Origin: Rikenellaceae bacterium
GTDB lineage: Bacteria > Bacteroidota > Bacteroidia > Bacteroidales > Rikenellaceae
Direction of reading: 5' to 3'
DNA length: 49,232 nt
Assembly (NCBI GenBank): GCA_015059845.1
Contig: SUZR01000013.1
Location: 1-49,232 of the forward strand
Shown here in pieces: positions 28,195 to 37,328 of this stretch; position 1 is the first letter of the stretch, and every line of letters begins with the position of its first letter. Under the pieces are notes generated by a model that was given only the letters and a program-made list of their open reading frames with translations, ran no database searches and was not told the origin of the DNA. Both the position numbers and the translations under genes were made by a program.

Positions 28195-28228
28195 AAAATG
28201 TTGTCACCCGCGGGTGGCAACATTTTTT
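28195..28228 (+). terminator. Terminator downstream of argF'
   Basis: AATGTTGTCACC / GGTGGCAACATT stem (one wobble) at about 28197-28224 with a T run after it and an A run before it. Confidence 0.85.
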
Positions 28229-28302
28229 GTACCTATATGTGCTATTTCGTCACTATGTGGCACCGTATTGGAAATATGAATAAAAAAATGTAGGATTTTT
28301 TC

Positions 28303-28310
28303 TATATTTG
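28303..28310 (+). promoter_or_regulatory. -7 element of the flavodiiron gene
   Basis: TATATTTG, perfect -7 match 24 bases before the ATG at 28334; no TTTG at -33. Confidence 0.5.
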
Positions 28311-28333
28311 CACTACCTAAATTTCGAAATATT

Positions 28334-29497
28334 ATGGATAAAATGATAACACGTGACATCGCCTATATCGGCGTTGATGACACCGACTTAGACCTCTTTG
28401 AGAGCCAGTATATAATCCCGAACGGTATTTCATACAACTCGTATCTGATTAAGGACGAGAAGATTGCCATAATGGATACGGCCGATAACCGCAAGATTGA
28501 CGAGTGGCTGGGAAACCTTCGTACGGCACTCGATGGCTGCACGCCCGACTATCTCGTGGTGCAGCATATGGAGCCCGACCACGCTGGTTGCATCGCCGAG
28601 ATTCTGGAGGAGTACCCCGCAATCAAAATCGTAGCTTCGGCACGCGCTATTCAGATGATGCCGCAGTTCTTCGAGGGCAAGGATTTCTCGCAGAACGCCA
28701 TTGCTGTTAAGGAGGGTGATACATTATCGCTGGGTGAGCACACCTTGCAGTTCTTTATGGCGCCGATGGTGCATTGGCCCGAGGTGATGGTGACATACGA
28801 TAAGAAAGATAAGGTTGTCTTCTCGGCCGATGGCTTTGGTAAGTTCGGCGCTCTGAGCCACGAGGAGGATTGGGCTTGCGAGGCACGCCGTTATTACTTC
28901 AATATCTGCGGAAAGTATGGCGGTCCTGTGCAGGCGCTGCTGAAGAAGCTCGCAACGCTCGACGTGGAGTGCATCTGCCCGTTGCACGGCCCTATCTTGA
29001 AGGAGAATTTGGGATATTACATCGGCCTCTATGATGCGTGGAGCAAGTACGATGTTGAGACCGAGGGGGTATTTATCGCCTACGCATCGATTCACGGTGG
29101 TACGGCTGCCGTAGCCAATGTGATGGCTGAGATTTTGCGCGAGAAGGGCGCAAAGAAGGTCTCTGTTGCAGACCTTAGCCGCGACGATATGGCCGAGGCT
29201 ATCGAGGATGCTTTCCGTATGGATAAGATGATTGTGGCTGCTGCGTCGTACGATGGTGGTGTCTTCCCCGTTATGCACGACTTCCTGCACCACTTGCAGA
29301 TTAAGGCTTACCAGAAACGCCGCGTGGGTATTATCGAGAATGGCTCGTGGGCACCCTGCGCAGGTCGTGTGATGCGTGGTATGCTGGAGCAGATGAAGGA
29401 TGTGGAGATTGTCGAGCCGATGGTTACAATCCTCTCGCGTATGAAGCAGAGCGACCGCGCGGCATTGGAGGCTTTGGCAGATGCAATCTTGAAATAG
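28334..29497 (+). CDS. Flavodiiron protein (FprA-type O2/NO reductase)
   Basis: This 387-residue cytoplasmic enzyme reduces O2 to water (or NO to N2O) and protects anaerobes from oxygen or nitrosative stress. The N-terminal metallo-beta-lactamase domain holds all diiron ligands: H78-x-E80-x-D82-H83 (VQHMEPDHAGC), H147 (MVHWPE), D166 (SADGFG) and H218 (PLHGP). The C-terminal flavodoxin domain starts near residue 246 with the FMN loop YASIHGGTAAV. There is no rubredoxin fusion, so a separate electron donor is required. It lies between a terminator and the SDR operon, 36 bases ahead of the SDR gene. Confidence 0.95.
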   Translation: MDKMITRDIAYIGVDDTDLDLFESQYIIPNGISYNSYLIKDEKIAIMDTADNRKIDEWLGNLRTALDGCTPDYLVVQHMEPDHAGCIAEILEEYPAIKIVASARAIQMMPQFFEGKDFSQNAIAVKEGDTLSLGEHTLQFFMAPMVHWPEVMVTYDKKDKVVFSADGFGKFGALSHEEDWACEARRYYFNICGKYGGPVQALLKKLATLDVECICPLHGPILKENLGYYIGLYDAWSKYDVETEGVFIAYASIHGGTAAVANVMAEILREKGAKKVSVADLSRDDMAEAIEDAFRMDKMIVAAASYDGGVFPVMHDFLHHLQIKAYQKRRVGIIENGSWAPCAGRVMRGMLEQMKDVEIVEPMVTILSRMKQSDRAALEALADAILK

Positions 29498-29533
29498 GTG
29501 TTTTTGAATAGGTTAGGTTAAATTAGGTTTTTT

Positions 29534-30346
29534 ATGACAAAAATTAAGGATAACTGTGTCCTTATCACAGGTGGTGCATCAGGCATTGGCCGCATTATGG
29601 GCCGTATGTCTTTGGAGAAGGGTGCGCGTCAGTTGGTTATTTGGGATATCAACGAGCAGAATATTGCCACTACCGAGGCCGAGTTCTCGAAGCTGGGCAA
29701 GGTTAAGGGTTACCGTGTGGATGTATCGGATGCTGAGGCTGTTGAGGCGGCCTACGCGCAGACGCGCAAGGAGTGTGGCGAGGTGGATATTTTGATTAAC
29801 TGCGCAGGAATCGTAACGGGAAACAAGACCTTCGAGCAGCAGAGCGTGTCGGATATCGAGCGCACGATGAACATCAACGCCAAAGCCCCGATGCTGGTGG
29901 CCTTGCAGGTGCTGGGTGGTATGCTTGAGCGCGACCACGGCCATATCTGTAATATCGCCTCGGCGGCAGGTATGATTTCCAACCCCAAGATGTCGGTCTA
30001 TGCCGCAAGTAAGTGGGCTGTGATTGGCTGGTCGGATTCGCTGCGTATTGAGTTGCATCAGCGCCGTAGCAAGGTGCGTGTAACCACCGTAGCGCCCTAT
30101 TTTATCAATACGGGAATGTTCGATGGCGTGAAGTCGAGCTTCTTCTCTATCCTTGAGCCTGAGAAGACCTCGCGCAATATTTTGCGTGCCATCGAGCGCA
30201 ATACCGATTTCCGTGGCCTGCCGTGGAGTTACCACTTCTTCCGCTTGTGTCAGGGCCTGCTGCCCGTGTCGTGGTTCGATACGATTGTAGGAAATTGGTT
30301 GGGAATCTACTCTGCGATGGATAACTTTACGGGTCGTAAGAAGTAA
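29534..30346 (+). CDS. Short-chain dehydrogenase/reductase
   Basis: A 270-residue classic SDR: NAD(P)-binding TGGASGIG (12-19), NCAG (89-92), catalytic S143, Y156 and K160 (YAASK). The C-terminal part (residues about 195-265), with FINTGMFDGVKSSFFSIL, recalls retinol/lipid dehydrogenase-like SDRs (RDH/DHRS type), suggesting a hydrophobic substrate. It heads a tight group: 1 base between its stop and the next ATG, then a metallophosphoesterase and an aldehyde dehydrogenase. An alcohol-to-aldehyde-to-acid sequence for a lipid is a plausible but unproven reading. Confidence 0.88.
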   Translation: MTKIKDNCVLITGGASGIGRIMGRMSLEKGARQLVIWDINEQNIATTEAEFSKLGKVKGYRVDVSDAEAVEAAYAQTRKECGEVDILINCAGIVTGNKTFEQQSVSDIERTMNINAKAPMLVALQVLGGMLERDHGHICNIASAAGMISNPKMSVYAASKWAVIGWSDSLRIELHQRRSKVRVTTVAPYFINTGMFDGVKSSFFSILEPEKTSRNILRAIERNTDFRGLPWSYHFFRLCQGLLPVSWFDTIVGNWLGIYSAMDNFTGRKK

Positions 30347-30347
30347 T

Positions 30348-31319
30348 ATGGAGATGTCATTCAACATAATAGCACTGCTGCTCGCCTCGGGCGCAATCCT
30401 TCTTTTGGATTTGGCCGTGGCGGGTGTCGCTGTGGTGTTTGGTGCTACATTCAAAGCCGTCTTTGTTAAGGGCTTGTGGCTCTTGTTGCTGCCGTGGGTG
30501 GCGTGGGTGTATGGCACCGTTGTTGAACGTAACTGCTTCAGCGTAAAACGCGTTGAGGTGGAGAGCAGTCGTCTGCCCGCAGCCTTTGATGGCTACCGCG
30601 TGGTACATATCTCGGATATGCATCTAAAGTCGTTTGAGGGGCGTGGTCGTGCTCTGCAACGCGCTGTGGATAAGATAAATGCCTTGAATCCTGATGTGGT
30701 GGTCTTTACGGGTGATTTGGTTTCGTATGGCCATTGGGAGCTGGATGGCTTGCAGGATATTCTGGAGGAAGTGAAGGCGAAGGATGGCGTCTATTCCGTT
30801 CTTGGCAACCACGATTATAGCGAGTATCATCGCTGGCCCTCGCAGCAGGAGCGTGCCGAGGCGCTGGAGATTCTGAAGCGTCGCCAGAGGGATATGGGCT
30901 GGCAGCTGCTACTTAACGAAAACCGCACCATCGCACGTGGAGAGGAGAAGATATCTATCATCGGCGTGGAGAATATCTCGGGTGATAGACATTTTAGAAC
31001 GTACGGCGATATGGCGAAGGCCTCGGAGGGCGTGGATGGCGAGTATAAGATTCTGCTGAGTCACGACCCCACGCATTGGCGCAAGGATGTTGTCGGCCAG
31101 AGCGATATAGACCTCACGCTGGCGGGCCATACGCACGCTATGCAGATGGGATTTCTGGGTTGGTCGCCCTCGTCACTTATCTACGATGAGTGGGGTGGTC
31201 TGTATCGTGAGGGCGAGCAGGCACTGTATGTGAATAGGGGTCTTGGACAGACTCTTTTCAAGGCGCGCATAGGTGCTGTGCCTGAGATTACATTGATTGA
31301 ATTAAAGAGTAAAGAATAG
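30348..31319 (+). CDS. Membrane-anchored metallophosphoesterase (YaeI/YkuE-like)
   Basis: A 323-residue protein with two N-terminal membrane segments (about 5-30 and 35-57) and a calcineurin-like phosphoesterase domain: DMHLKSFEGRG (D at about 91), FTGDLVSYGH, GNHDYSEYH, SHDPTHW and GHTHAMQ provide the dinuclear metal ligands. Relatives such as YkuE and LpxG-like enzymes act on membrane phospholipid or lipid A precursors, or have unknown targets. It is packed between the SDR (1-base gap) and the aldehyde dehydrogenase (4-base gap), so the three act together. Confidence 0.88.
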   Translation: MEMSFNIIALLLASGAILLLDLAVAGVAVVFGATFKAVFVKGLWLLLLPWVAWVYGTVVERNCFSVKRVEVESSRLPAAFDGYRVVHISDMHLKSFEGRGRALQRAVDKINALNPDVVVFTGDLVSYGHWELDGLQDILEEVKAKDGVYSVLGNHDYSEYHRWPSQQERAEALEILKRRQRDMGWQLLLNENRTIARGEEKISIIGVENISGDRHFRTYGDMAKASEGVDGEYKILLSHDPTHWRKDVVGQSDIDLTLAGHTHAMQMGFLGWSPSSLIYDEWGGLYREGEQALYVNRGLGQTLFKARIGAVPEITLIELKSKE

Positions 31320-31323
31320 AGCT

Positions 31324-32706
31324 ATGAAGATAGAGAATACCCCCAACGACCGCATTGCGGCCATCGTCAAGGCGCAACGCGAATTCTTCCAGACGGGTGT
31401 TACGCGCAAGCGTGACTTTCGTAAGAAGCAGCTACACCGCTTGCAGGAGGCACTCGAGAAGTGGTCTGCGACGTTGTGCGAGGCGTTGTGGCAGGATTTG
31501 CATAAATCGGAGCAGGAGGCCGTTATGACCGAGCTGAGCATCGTTAAGGGGGAGATAAAGAATCATCTGCACCACCTGAAGGGCTGGATGAAGCCTAAGC
31601 GTTGCTCTACGCCGCTCAAGATGATGCCCTCGCGCTCACGTGTTGTGAGCGAGCCGTTGGGCTTGTCGCTTATCATCTCGCCGTGGAACTACCCCGTACA
31701 GCTGCTGCTCAATCCGTTGGTGGGTGCTATCTCGGCAGGTTGTACGGCCGTGCTGAAGCCCTCGCCCTATGTGCCCAATGTGTCAATGACAATCGAGAAG
31801 ATGATTCGTGAGACCTTCGACGAGAAGTATATCGCCGTAGCGCAGGGCAACCGCGATGTGAATACAGCTTTGCTGGAGCAGCGTTACGATATAATCTTCT
31901 TTACGGGTAGCCCCTCGCTGGGTCGCATAGTGATGAGCGCTGCGGCAAAGACGCTCACGCCCGTGGTGCTGGAGCTGGGTGGTAAGAGCCCCTGCATTGT
32001 GGATAAGAGTGCTGATGTGAAGATTGCCGCGCAGCGCATAGCGTGGGGTAAGACGCTGAATGCTGGTCAGACCTGCATTGCGCCCGACTATCTTTTGATT
32101 CACCACTCCAAGCAGCAGCAATTTATCGAGGAGTTTAAGCTCGCCGTAAAGCGTCTGCACGGCGAGGATGTGCGCCAGAGCAAGCACTTTGTGCGTATGG
32201 TAAATGAGCGTGCCTTCGACCGCGTGGCCTCGTATCTCAAGGATGGCCGCATTGTGGCGGGAGGTGCAACGGTGCGTGAGGAGCGATACATCGAGCCTAC
32301 GTTGCTATCTGATGTGAAGCCTTCGTCGCCCGTTATGCAGGAGGAGATTTTTGGCCCTGTGTTGCCTATGATTACCTTCGATAAGCGCGAGGAGGTGGAG
32401 TGTTTCGTGAATGAGCGCGAGAAACCGCTGGCGTTCTACTACTTTGGTAAGGAGGAGAAGGGCTGGAAGATACTGCGTCACACAACATCTGGCGGAGCCT
32501 GCATAAACGATACGATTATGCACATCGCAAACGAGCGACTCCCCTTCGGTGGCGTGGGTAATTCGGGTATGGGTTCATATCACGGCCGCCTGAGCTACGA
32601 TGCTTTTTCGCACTATCGCGCGGTGGTTGTCACGCCCACGTGGCTCGATTTGCCATTCCGTTATATGCCCTATAAGATGTGGGGACTGGTGAAGAAATTA
32701 CTATAA
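31324..32706 (+). CDS. Aldehyde dehydrogenase (ALDH3-like)
   Basis: This 460-residue enzyme oxidises aldehydes to acids with NAD(P). The general base E217 (VLELGGKSPC), the nucleophile C251 (NAGQTCIAPDY), the PWNYP motif (120-124) and FTGS (193-196) are present. The short N-terminus and the hydrophobic C-terminal tail (PFRYMPYKMWGLVKKLL) match the class 3/fatty aldehyde dehydrogenase group, which act on medium- or long-chain aldehydes at membranes. It is the last gene of the SDR operon and is followed by a terminator. Confidence 0.92.
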   Translation: MKIENTPNDRIAAIVKAQREFFQTGVTRKRDFRKKQLHRLQEALEKWSATLCEALWQDLHKSEQEAVMTELSIVKGEIKNHLHHLKGWMKPKRCSTPLKMMPSRSRVVSEPLGLSLIISPWNYPVQLLLNPLVGAISAGCTAVLKPSPYVPNVSMTIEKMIRETFDEKYIAVAQGNRDVNTALLEQRYDIIFFTGSPSLGRIVMSAAAKTLTPVVLELGGKSPCIVDKSADVKIAAQRIAWGKTLNAGQTCIAPDYLLIHHSKQQQFIEEFKLAVKRLHGEDVRQSKHFVRMVNERAFDRVASYLKDGRIVAGGATVREERYIEPTLLSDVKPSSPVMQEEIFGPVLPMITFDKREEVECFVNEREKPLAFYYFGKEEKGWKILRHTTSGGACINDTIMHIANERLPFGGVGNSGMGSYHGRLSYDAFSHYRAVVVTPTWLDLPFRYMPYKMWGLVKKLL

Positions 32707-32750
32707 AGGAAGCGGTCTAACAAGGCTCTTGTTATACAATGTCCAAAATA

Positions 32751-32787
32751 AGAGGGTGCTAACTTGAATTGTTAGACACCCTCTTTC
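32751..32787 (+). terminator. Terminator after the aldehyde dehydrogenase gene
   Basis: AGAGGGTGcTAAC / GTTAgaCACCCTCT stem (32751-32784) with a T-rich end. Confidence 0.82.
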
Positions 32788-32830
32788 TGTTTCGGCGCGC
32801 TTATTGTTTTCTATTGCAAAAACTCTTGTT

Positions 32831-34756
32831 ATGGAAAATAATTCTTCGTTGGCGCGTGCCCTGACGCGCGTTTATGAACAACTGAGTCGGGCACTCTCGC
32901 GCGTGCATCCCTTTGTGCTGTTGGTGTCGTGTTTCGGAATATGGCTTGGCTACCTTACGGGTATGTATGCCACAGGCTCGTTCCACTCCGCCTCGCGGTG
33001 GATGGGTGCTATGCTGTCGTGTACGTCGCTGATAACCGTATTGCAGATGCCGAGCTACAAGGAGTCCGTCGGGCCGAGTCTTATGCGCGTGCTGGGAACA
33101 TTTCTGGGGGCGTTACTTGCCTACGTCTATCTTAAGATGTTGCCTTTCTCGGTGGTGGGTATGTTGCTGACGGTCTTTGTGTTGGAGATGTTGTGTATGA
33201 TTCTCGATATCTATAATAAGGGCCGCATCGCAACTATCACTCTGGTTATCATTATGCTCGTGTCGCAGATGTCGCCCGAGAGCGACCCGCTGGTCAACTG
33301 CTCGCTCCGATTCTTTGAGTCGGCCGTGGGCGTGGGTGTCGGACTGCTGCTGCGCTGGTCTATTGAGCGCTGGAATGATTTGCGTCAGCGGCTGCTGCAC
33401 CTCGGTCGTGGCGAGGAGGGGCAGATGGTCGATATGGATAGTATGCCGCTGCGCTGGGGGCACATCAGGGTGCTGATGGTCACGTCGTTGGGGCAACTTA
33501 CGGGTGGTGCGTTGTCAACGCTGGTGGGTGTTGTGCTGCCGCTGATTCACATCCTCGGAAATATGCACCTCTCGCCACTGGTGCAGGGCCTGCTGGCCTC
33601 GATGAGTCTGGTGGGAATAATGGTTGGCTCGGTGTTTATTGGCGAGTGGAGCGATAGGCACGGATACCTTCTATATTTCAGACTCTCGCCTGCAATTATT
33701 CTGCTTGGAGCTATCGTGGCAATGTTCTCTACGAGCGTGGGGGCGTTGATGTTTGCACTCTTTATAATGGGCTTCGGTGTGGGTGGAGGTTATAGCCTCG
33801 ATTCGGACTATATCTCGGAAATTATGCCTCGCCGTTGGCGGCTCTTTATGGTTGGCGTGGCGAAGGCCTCGTCGGCTGTGGGAAATGTTGTTATGGCCTT
33901 CATCTGTTTCTATATTCTGAAGAATTGGACCTCGGCAGACCACTGGAGCGGTCTGTTCCTGCTGGTGGCACTGCTGGCCATCGTGATGCTGCTTTGCAGC
34001 GTGCGTTTTGCGCAGAGCCCAGGGTGGTTGATGGCTCACGGACGCAGGGAGGAGGCTGAGCGGGCGGTGCGTTACTTTCTGGGTAGCGATGTGGCTATCG
34101 GGGAGCTCGCCTTGCGACCTACACCCGCGCAGGCACGTGGTACGGCGATTGGCAGGGATAACCTGCGGCGCGTAATATTCAGCGGTGTGCCGTGGGCTTG
34201 CGAGGGTTTTGCCGTTTATGGCGTGGGGGTGTTTATGCCGATACTTATTATGGCCTTGGGGTTGGGGCGTGGCGGTGAAGGCGTTGCGCACGTTACCTCT
34301 TCGGTGGAGATGTCGGTCTATATAAATATCTTTGTCGCCATAGGTTTTACGGTGGGCTTGGCTATCGTTAATCGCCTGTGGCACGTGCGACAGCAGGTGT
34401 GGGGCTTTGTGGGGAGCGTGGCAGGGATTGCTTTGTTGCTGGTGGCTTATCGGCTGCATCTGCCTGCGTGGATTATGTTCGCGGGATTTGTACTCTTTGA
34501 GCTGGCTCTAAATGCTGGTCCGCACCTTATAACCTTTATTCTGCCCGCACAGATTTTTCCCGTGGCCGACCGTGGCACGGGTGCGGGTGTAGCTGCGGCC
34601 TTTGGTAAGGCGGGTGCGGTGCTGGGAGTACTCTTTATGCCGATACTGATGAAGTGGGGTGGTGTGACCTTAGCTCTTGCGGTGACGGCCGCCTTGCTGG
34701 TTGTGGGGGCTGTAATCACAAAGGCTTTAGGGCAGGAGCTGCTGCCTGAACAATAG
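32831..34756 (+). CDS. FUSC/aromatic-acid-exporter-like domain fused to an MFS transporter
   Basis: This 641-residue membrane protein joins two parts. Residues about 25-185 have six predicted membrane segments and resemble the membrane half of FUSC/aromatic acid exporter proteins (HSASRWMGAMLSCTSLIT, SLMRVLGTFLGALLAYVYL, RFFESAVGVGVGLLLRWSIER). After a hydrophilic linker (about 185-205), residues 206-640 are a 12-segment MFS domain with the motif A-like GEWSDRHG near 260 and a sugar-porter-like FPVADRGTGAGVAAAFGKAGA near 580. The substrate is unknown; export of an aromatic or organic acid is a guess. I chose ATG 32831 over an upstream TTG. It is a single gene flanked by terminators. Confidence 0.75.
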   Translation: MENNSSLARALTRVYEQLSRALSRVHPFVLLVSCFGIWLGYLTGMYATGSFHSASRWMGAMLSCTSLITVLQMPSYKESVGPSLMRVLGTFLGALLAYVYLKMLPFSVVGMLLTVFVLEMLCMILDIYNKGRIATITLVIIMLVSQMSPESDPLVNCSLRFFESAVGVGVGLLLRWSIERWNDLRQRLLHLGRGEEGQMVDMDSMPLRWGHIRVLMVTSLGQLTGGALSTLVGVVLPLIHILGNMHLSPLVQGLLASMSLVGIMVGSVFIGEWSDRHGYLLYFRLSPAIILLGAIVAMFSTSVGALMFALFIMGFGVGGGYSLDSDYISEIMPRRWRLFMVGVAKASSAVGNVVMAFICFYILKNWTSADHWSGLFLLVALLAIVMLLCSVRFAQSPGWLMAHGRREEAERAVRYFLGSDVAIGELALRPTPAQARGTAIGRDNLRRVIFSGVPWACEGFAVYGVGVFMPILIMALGLGRGGEGVAHVTSSVEMSVYINIFVAIGFTVGLAIVNRLWHVRQQVWGFVGSVAGIALLLVAYRLHLPAWIMFAGFVLFELALNAGPHLITFILPAQIFPVADRGTGAGVAAAFGKAGAVLGVLFMPILMKWGGVTLALAVTAALLVVGAVITKALGQELLPEQ

Positions 34757-34785
34757 AAAAACCGCCTTTACGGGCGGTTTTTTTT
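34757..34785. terminator. Bidirectional terminator between the MFS fusion and urea transporter genes
   Basis: AAAACCGCC-tttacg-GGCGGTTTT stem with A and T tracts on the two sides, between convergent genes. Confidence 0.9.
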
Positions 34786-34792
34786 ATGGCAC

Positions 34793-35776
34793 TTATGCTG
34801 TGTGGTCGGGTTGTGACTTCTCTAATTTTAGCTTTGGCAGAAGCATTAGCCACGTGGTGACGCAGAACGGGGCGGTGAGCGAGGCAATCGAGTAGGGGTG
34901 TATCCATACATTCATTGCCGCCTGAACGAAGACGGTTATGATGATACCCAACAACGCCCATAGTGCCGAACGCCACGCGGGGCGGTAGAAGGTGGTGGCG
35001 AGGGCGATGGCCGTAAGTACGGCGCTGTAACTGTATAGTCCCTCGGAGATATGGAGTGACGAGAGCCCCATAATATATGCCGTCAATATCGAGAGTGCCG
35101 AGCCTATGGCGGCCCACAATGCTGCCCAGCGGCTGCATAGTGCAACTCCGATGAGAAACAACGCCCCCGTTACCCACGATTCGATGAGAAAGACCTGCGA
35201 GATGCCATTCAGCCACGCCTCCACCATCTCCCAGATGCTGTTCAAACCCATTGTGTGATGCACGGCGTGGTGCTTTAAGATGTGCGGATGGTAGAGCGGT
35301 GAGAGTCCGTGCATAAGCTGTGCTGCGAGCAGGAAAAACCACGTCGAGAGAACAAACGAAAAGGTGAGCGAGTTTATTTTCCACGGTCGCATAACGTTGT
35401 TTAGGCCCGTGCGCAGCCACGTGGTAAAGGCGGCACATAGGCAGAGCGAGAGCCACATTGCAATCGAATTGCCCATAAAGGCGGGGAAGGCGCAGCCGAC
35501 AAGTATGCCGTTGAATCCCCACAATCCCTGATAGCCATCCTCAATGTCGAGGTTGAGGATAAATCCCGTGATGGTCGATATCAGCAGCCCCAGTAGTGCG
35601 CCCCAAGCCATAGTGTTGTAGCCGGTAGAGTATGCTCCCCAGAATATTCCGACAAGAAAGAGCAGCCCCGTCCAGGTGTTTGCCTGAAACATAACCTGCG
35701 CAGCTCCGCGCAGATTGAGCTTTATGAATCCGAAGATTCCATAATCAAAAATCTTCGTAAGAGAATCTGTTTTCAT
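34793..35776 (-). CDS. Urea transporter (UT family)
   Basis: A 327-residue inner-membrane protein with about ten membrane segments of the urea transporter family that also includes eukaryotic UT-A/UT-B. Family signs: QVMFQANTWTGLLFLVGI near residue 27, GLWGFNGILVGCAFPAF near 83 and LYSYSAVLTAIALATTFY near 243, with the LTxPFxxTxW-type C-terminal segment seen as LTAPFCVTTWLML. It would allow passive urea entry. It is the last gene of the urease operon, 20 bases after ureD, which supports its substrate. It is unrelated to the acid-gated UreI channel. Confidence 0.93.
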   Translation of the reverse strand: MKTDSLTKIFDYGIFGFIKLNLRGAAQVMFQANTWTGLLFLVGIFWGAYSTGYNTMAWGALLGLLISTITGFILNLDIEDGYQGLWGFNGILVGCAFPAFMGNSIAMWLSLCLCAAFTTWLRTGLNNVMRPWKINSLTFSFVLSTWFFLLAAQLMHGLSPLYHPHILKHHAVHHTMGLNSIWEMVEAWLNGISQVFLIESWVTGALFLIGVALCSRWAALWAAIGSALSILTAYIMGLSSLHISEGLYSYSAVLTAIALATTFYRPAWRSALWALLGIIITVFVQAAMNVWIHPYSIASLTAPFCVTTWLMLLPKLKLEKSQPDHTA

Positions 35777-35796
35777 TGTTTTGTGATTTTAAGTTG

Positions 35797-36690
35797 TTAT
35801 CGCCACGGGAAGTCGGCGGGCAGGGGTCGTTGCTTGACCTCCTCCCTTACCGTTGAGCATACCCCTCTTAGAAGCCGTTTTACGTGGCCGCTGTCACTCC
35901 CCAGTATGCGGCAGATAAGCCCGCAATCGTTCGGCAGGTGGGAGATGCCGACGGCTGTGGCGGGGTCGATTCTGGCCTCGATTCTTTTGTAAATCCTCTC
36001 GGCAAAGAGGGGTGGTGTGAGGATGAGTGCGGTGGCAAATATCTCGTAGTTGCCCATTATTCCGATGCCCGTTATTGGACGGCGCGAAGGCTCAAGAATC
36101 ATCTTCTCGCAGAAGAGCTCCTCGCCATCGACTCTGCGGGCGCTGGTGCGCAGCGAAAGAATATCGTAGTCGAACATCTCGCCATAGTGTTTTCGCCCGC
36201 AGAGATATGTCTCGGCGTAGAAGAGTGTGGCCGAAGGGGCGATAACAATCTCACTGTTTGAGATGTAACGTGCGTGGCGAGAGGGGATTATCGGCTCAGG
36301 CAAGTATTCGAGATAGGCCTCCGAGTCAAGCTCAAAGCGTTGCTCCATCGAGGAGTAATTATTACGCATCGAGGCCAGCTTCGTGGCTGCTCCCGTGGCG
36401 ATATGTGCGTAGGCATTGGCTCCCACCGAGAAGTGCTGGCGGTAGCGGTCACCCTCGACATTAGGCCCTCCCGATGAGAGGATATATACGCACGGCAGTT
36501 CGGGCCACGCGTTGTCGAAATATAGCTCCTGCTGCACGATAAGCGGTGCGCGACGCTCCCAGTGGCGCATCACACTCCGCTGCTCGGAGTCCAACTCAAA
36601 ACCCAGACGCAGATAACCGCTCTTGCCCGGCGTGCCGATGGCCATACGTGGCGGCGTGGCGTAAGGGAGTATCTCGGGAGGTGTTGTCAT
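35797..36690 (-). CDS. ureD: Urease accessory protein UreD
   Basis: UreD/UreH (297 residues) binds apo-urease and passes nickel from UreG/UreF to the active site. It has the family's [12 protein letters not shown] opening, [19 protein letters not shown] (about 70-88), and [14 protein letters not shown] followed by the [19 protein letters not shown] block. Its start codon overlaps the ureG stop by the sequence ATGA, indicating translational coupling. Gene order ureA-B-C-E-F-G-D places it last of the accessory genes. Confidence 0.93.
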   Translation of the reverse strand: MTTPPEILPYATPPRMAIGTPGKSGYLRLGFELDSEQRSVMRHWERRAPLIVQQELYFDNAWPELPCVYILSSGGPNVEGDRYRQHFSVGANAYAHIATGAATKLASMRNNYSSMEQRFELDSEAYLEYLPEPIIPSRHARYISNSEIVIAPSATLFYAETYLCGRKHYGEMFDYDILSLRTSARRVDGEELFCEKMILEPSRRPITGIGIMGNYEIFATALILTPPLFAERIYKRIEARIDPATAVGISHLPNDCGLICRILGSDSGHVKRLLRGVCSTVREEVKQRPLPADFPWR

Positions 36691-37325
36691 CGTGATTGAG
36701 CCTTTGAGTGGTCGAAGAGCGCCATCTCGCAGATGGCCGTAACTAAGGCATCAATACCCTCGCCCGTGAAGCAGTTGGTGAAGATGAAGGGCTTGTCGCC
36801 ACGCATAAGCTGCGAGTCGCGCCGCATAACCTCCAAGTCGGCGTGAACGTATGGGGCAAGGTCGGTCTTGTTTATCACCAATATATCCGAGTGCGATATG
36901 CCCGGTCCATCCTTGCGGGGAATCTTGTCGCCCGCAGCAACATCTATCACGTAGATAAAAAAATCGACCAGCGCGGGGCTGAACGTGAGCGTGAGGTTGT
37001 CGCCGCCCGATTCGATGAGTACTACATCCCCATCGGGAAAACGGGCCTCCATCTCCTCTACGGCCGCAATGTTCATTGAGGGGTCCTCCCTGACGGCCGT
37101 ATGGGGGCAGGCGCCCGTCTCCACGCCAATGATACGCTCCTCGACCAGCACCCCTTTAAGCATACGCCGCACGTGTTCGGCATCCTCGGTTGTCACCACG
37201 TCGTTGGTGATAATCAGCACCTTATGCCCCAGTTTCAGCAGCCGAGGCGTGATGGCCTCGATGATGGCGGTCTTGCCCGAGCCTACGGGTCCGCCGATTC
37301 CTATTCTGCAACTATTTTCTGCCAT
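36687..37325 (-). CDS. ureG: Urease accessory GTPase UreG
   Basis: UreG (212 residues) is the SIMIBI GTPase that loads nickel into urease. The P-loop GPVGSGKT (12-19), the [11 protein letters not shown] segment, the CPH nickel motif inside [14 protein letters not shown] (near residue 75), ESGGDNL and the NKTDL specificity motif are present. It is separated by 3 bases from ureF and overlaps ureD, as expected for a co-assembled chaperone complex. Confidence 0.97.
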   Translation of the reverse strand: MAENSCRIGIGGPVGSGKTAIIEAITPRLLKLGHKVLIITNDVVTTEDAEHVRRMLKGVLVEERIIGVETGACPHTAVREDPSMNIAAVEEMEARFPDGDVVLIESGGDNLTLTFSPALVDFFIYVIDVAAGDKIPRKDGPGISHSDILVINKTDLAPYVHADLEVMRRDSQLMRGDKPFIFTNCFTGEGIDALVTAICEMALFDHSKAQSR

Positions 37326-37328
37326 TTC

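Noticed and set aside
27867..28223. 118-codon minus-strand frame after argF'
   Set aside because: It overlaps the end of argF', a terminator and a structured repeat; more likely a non-coding repeat than a gene.
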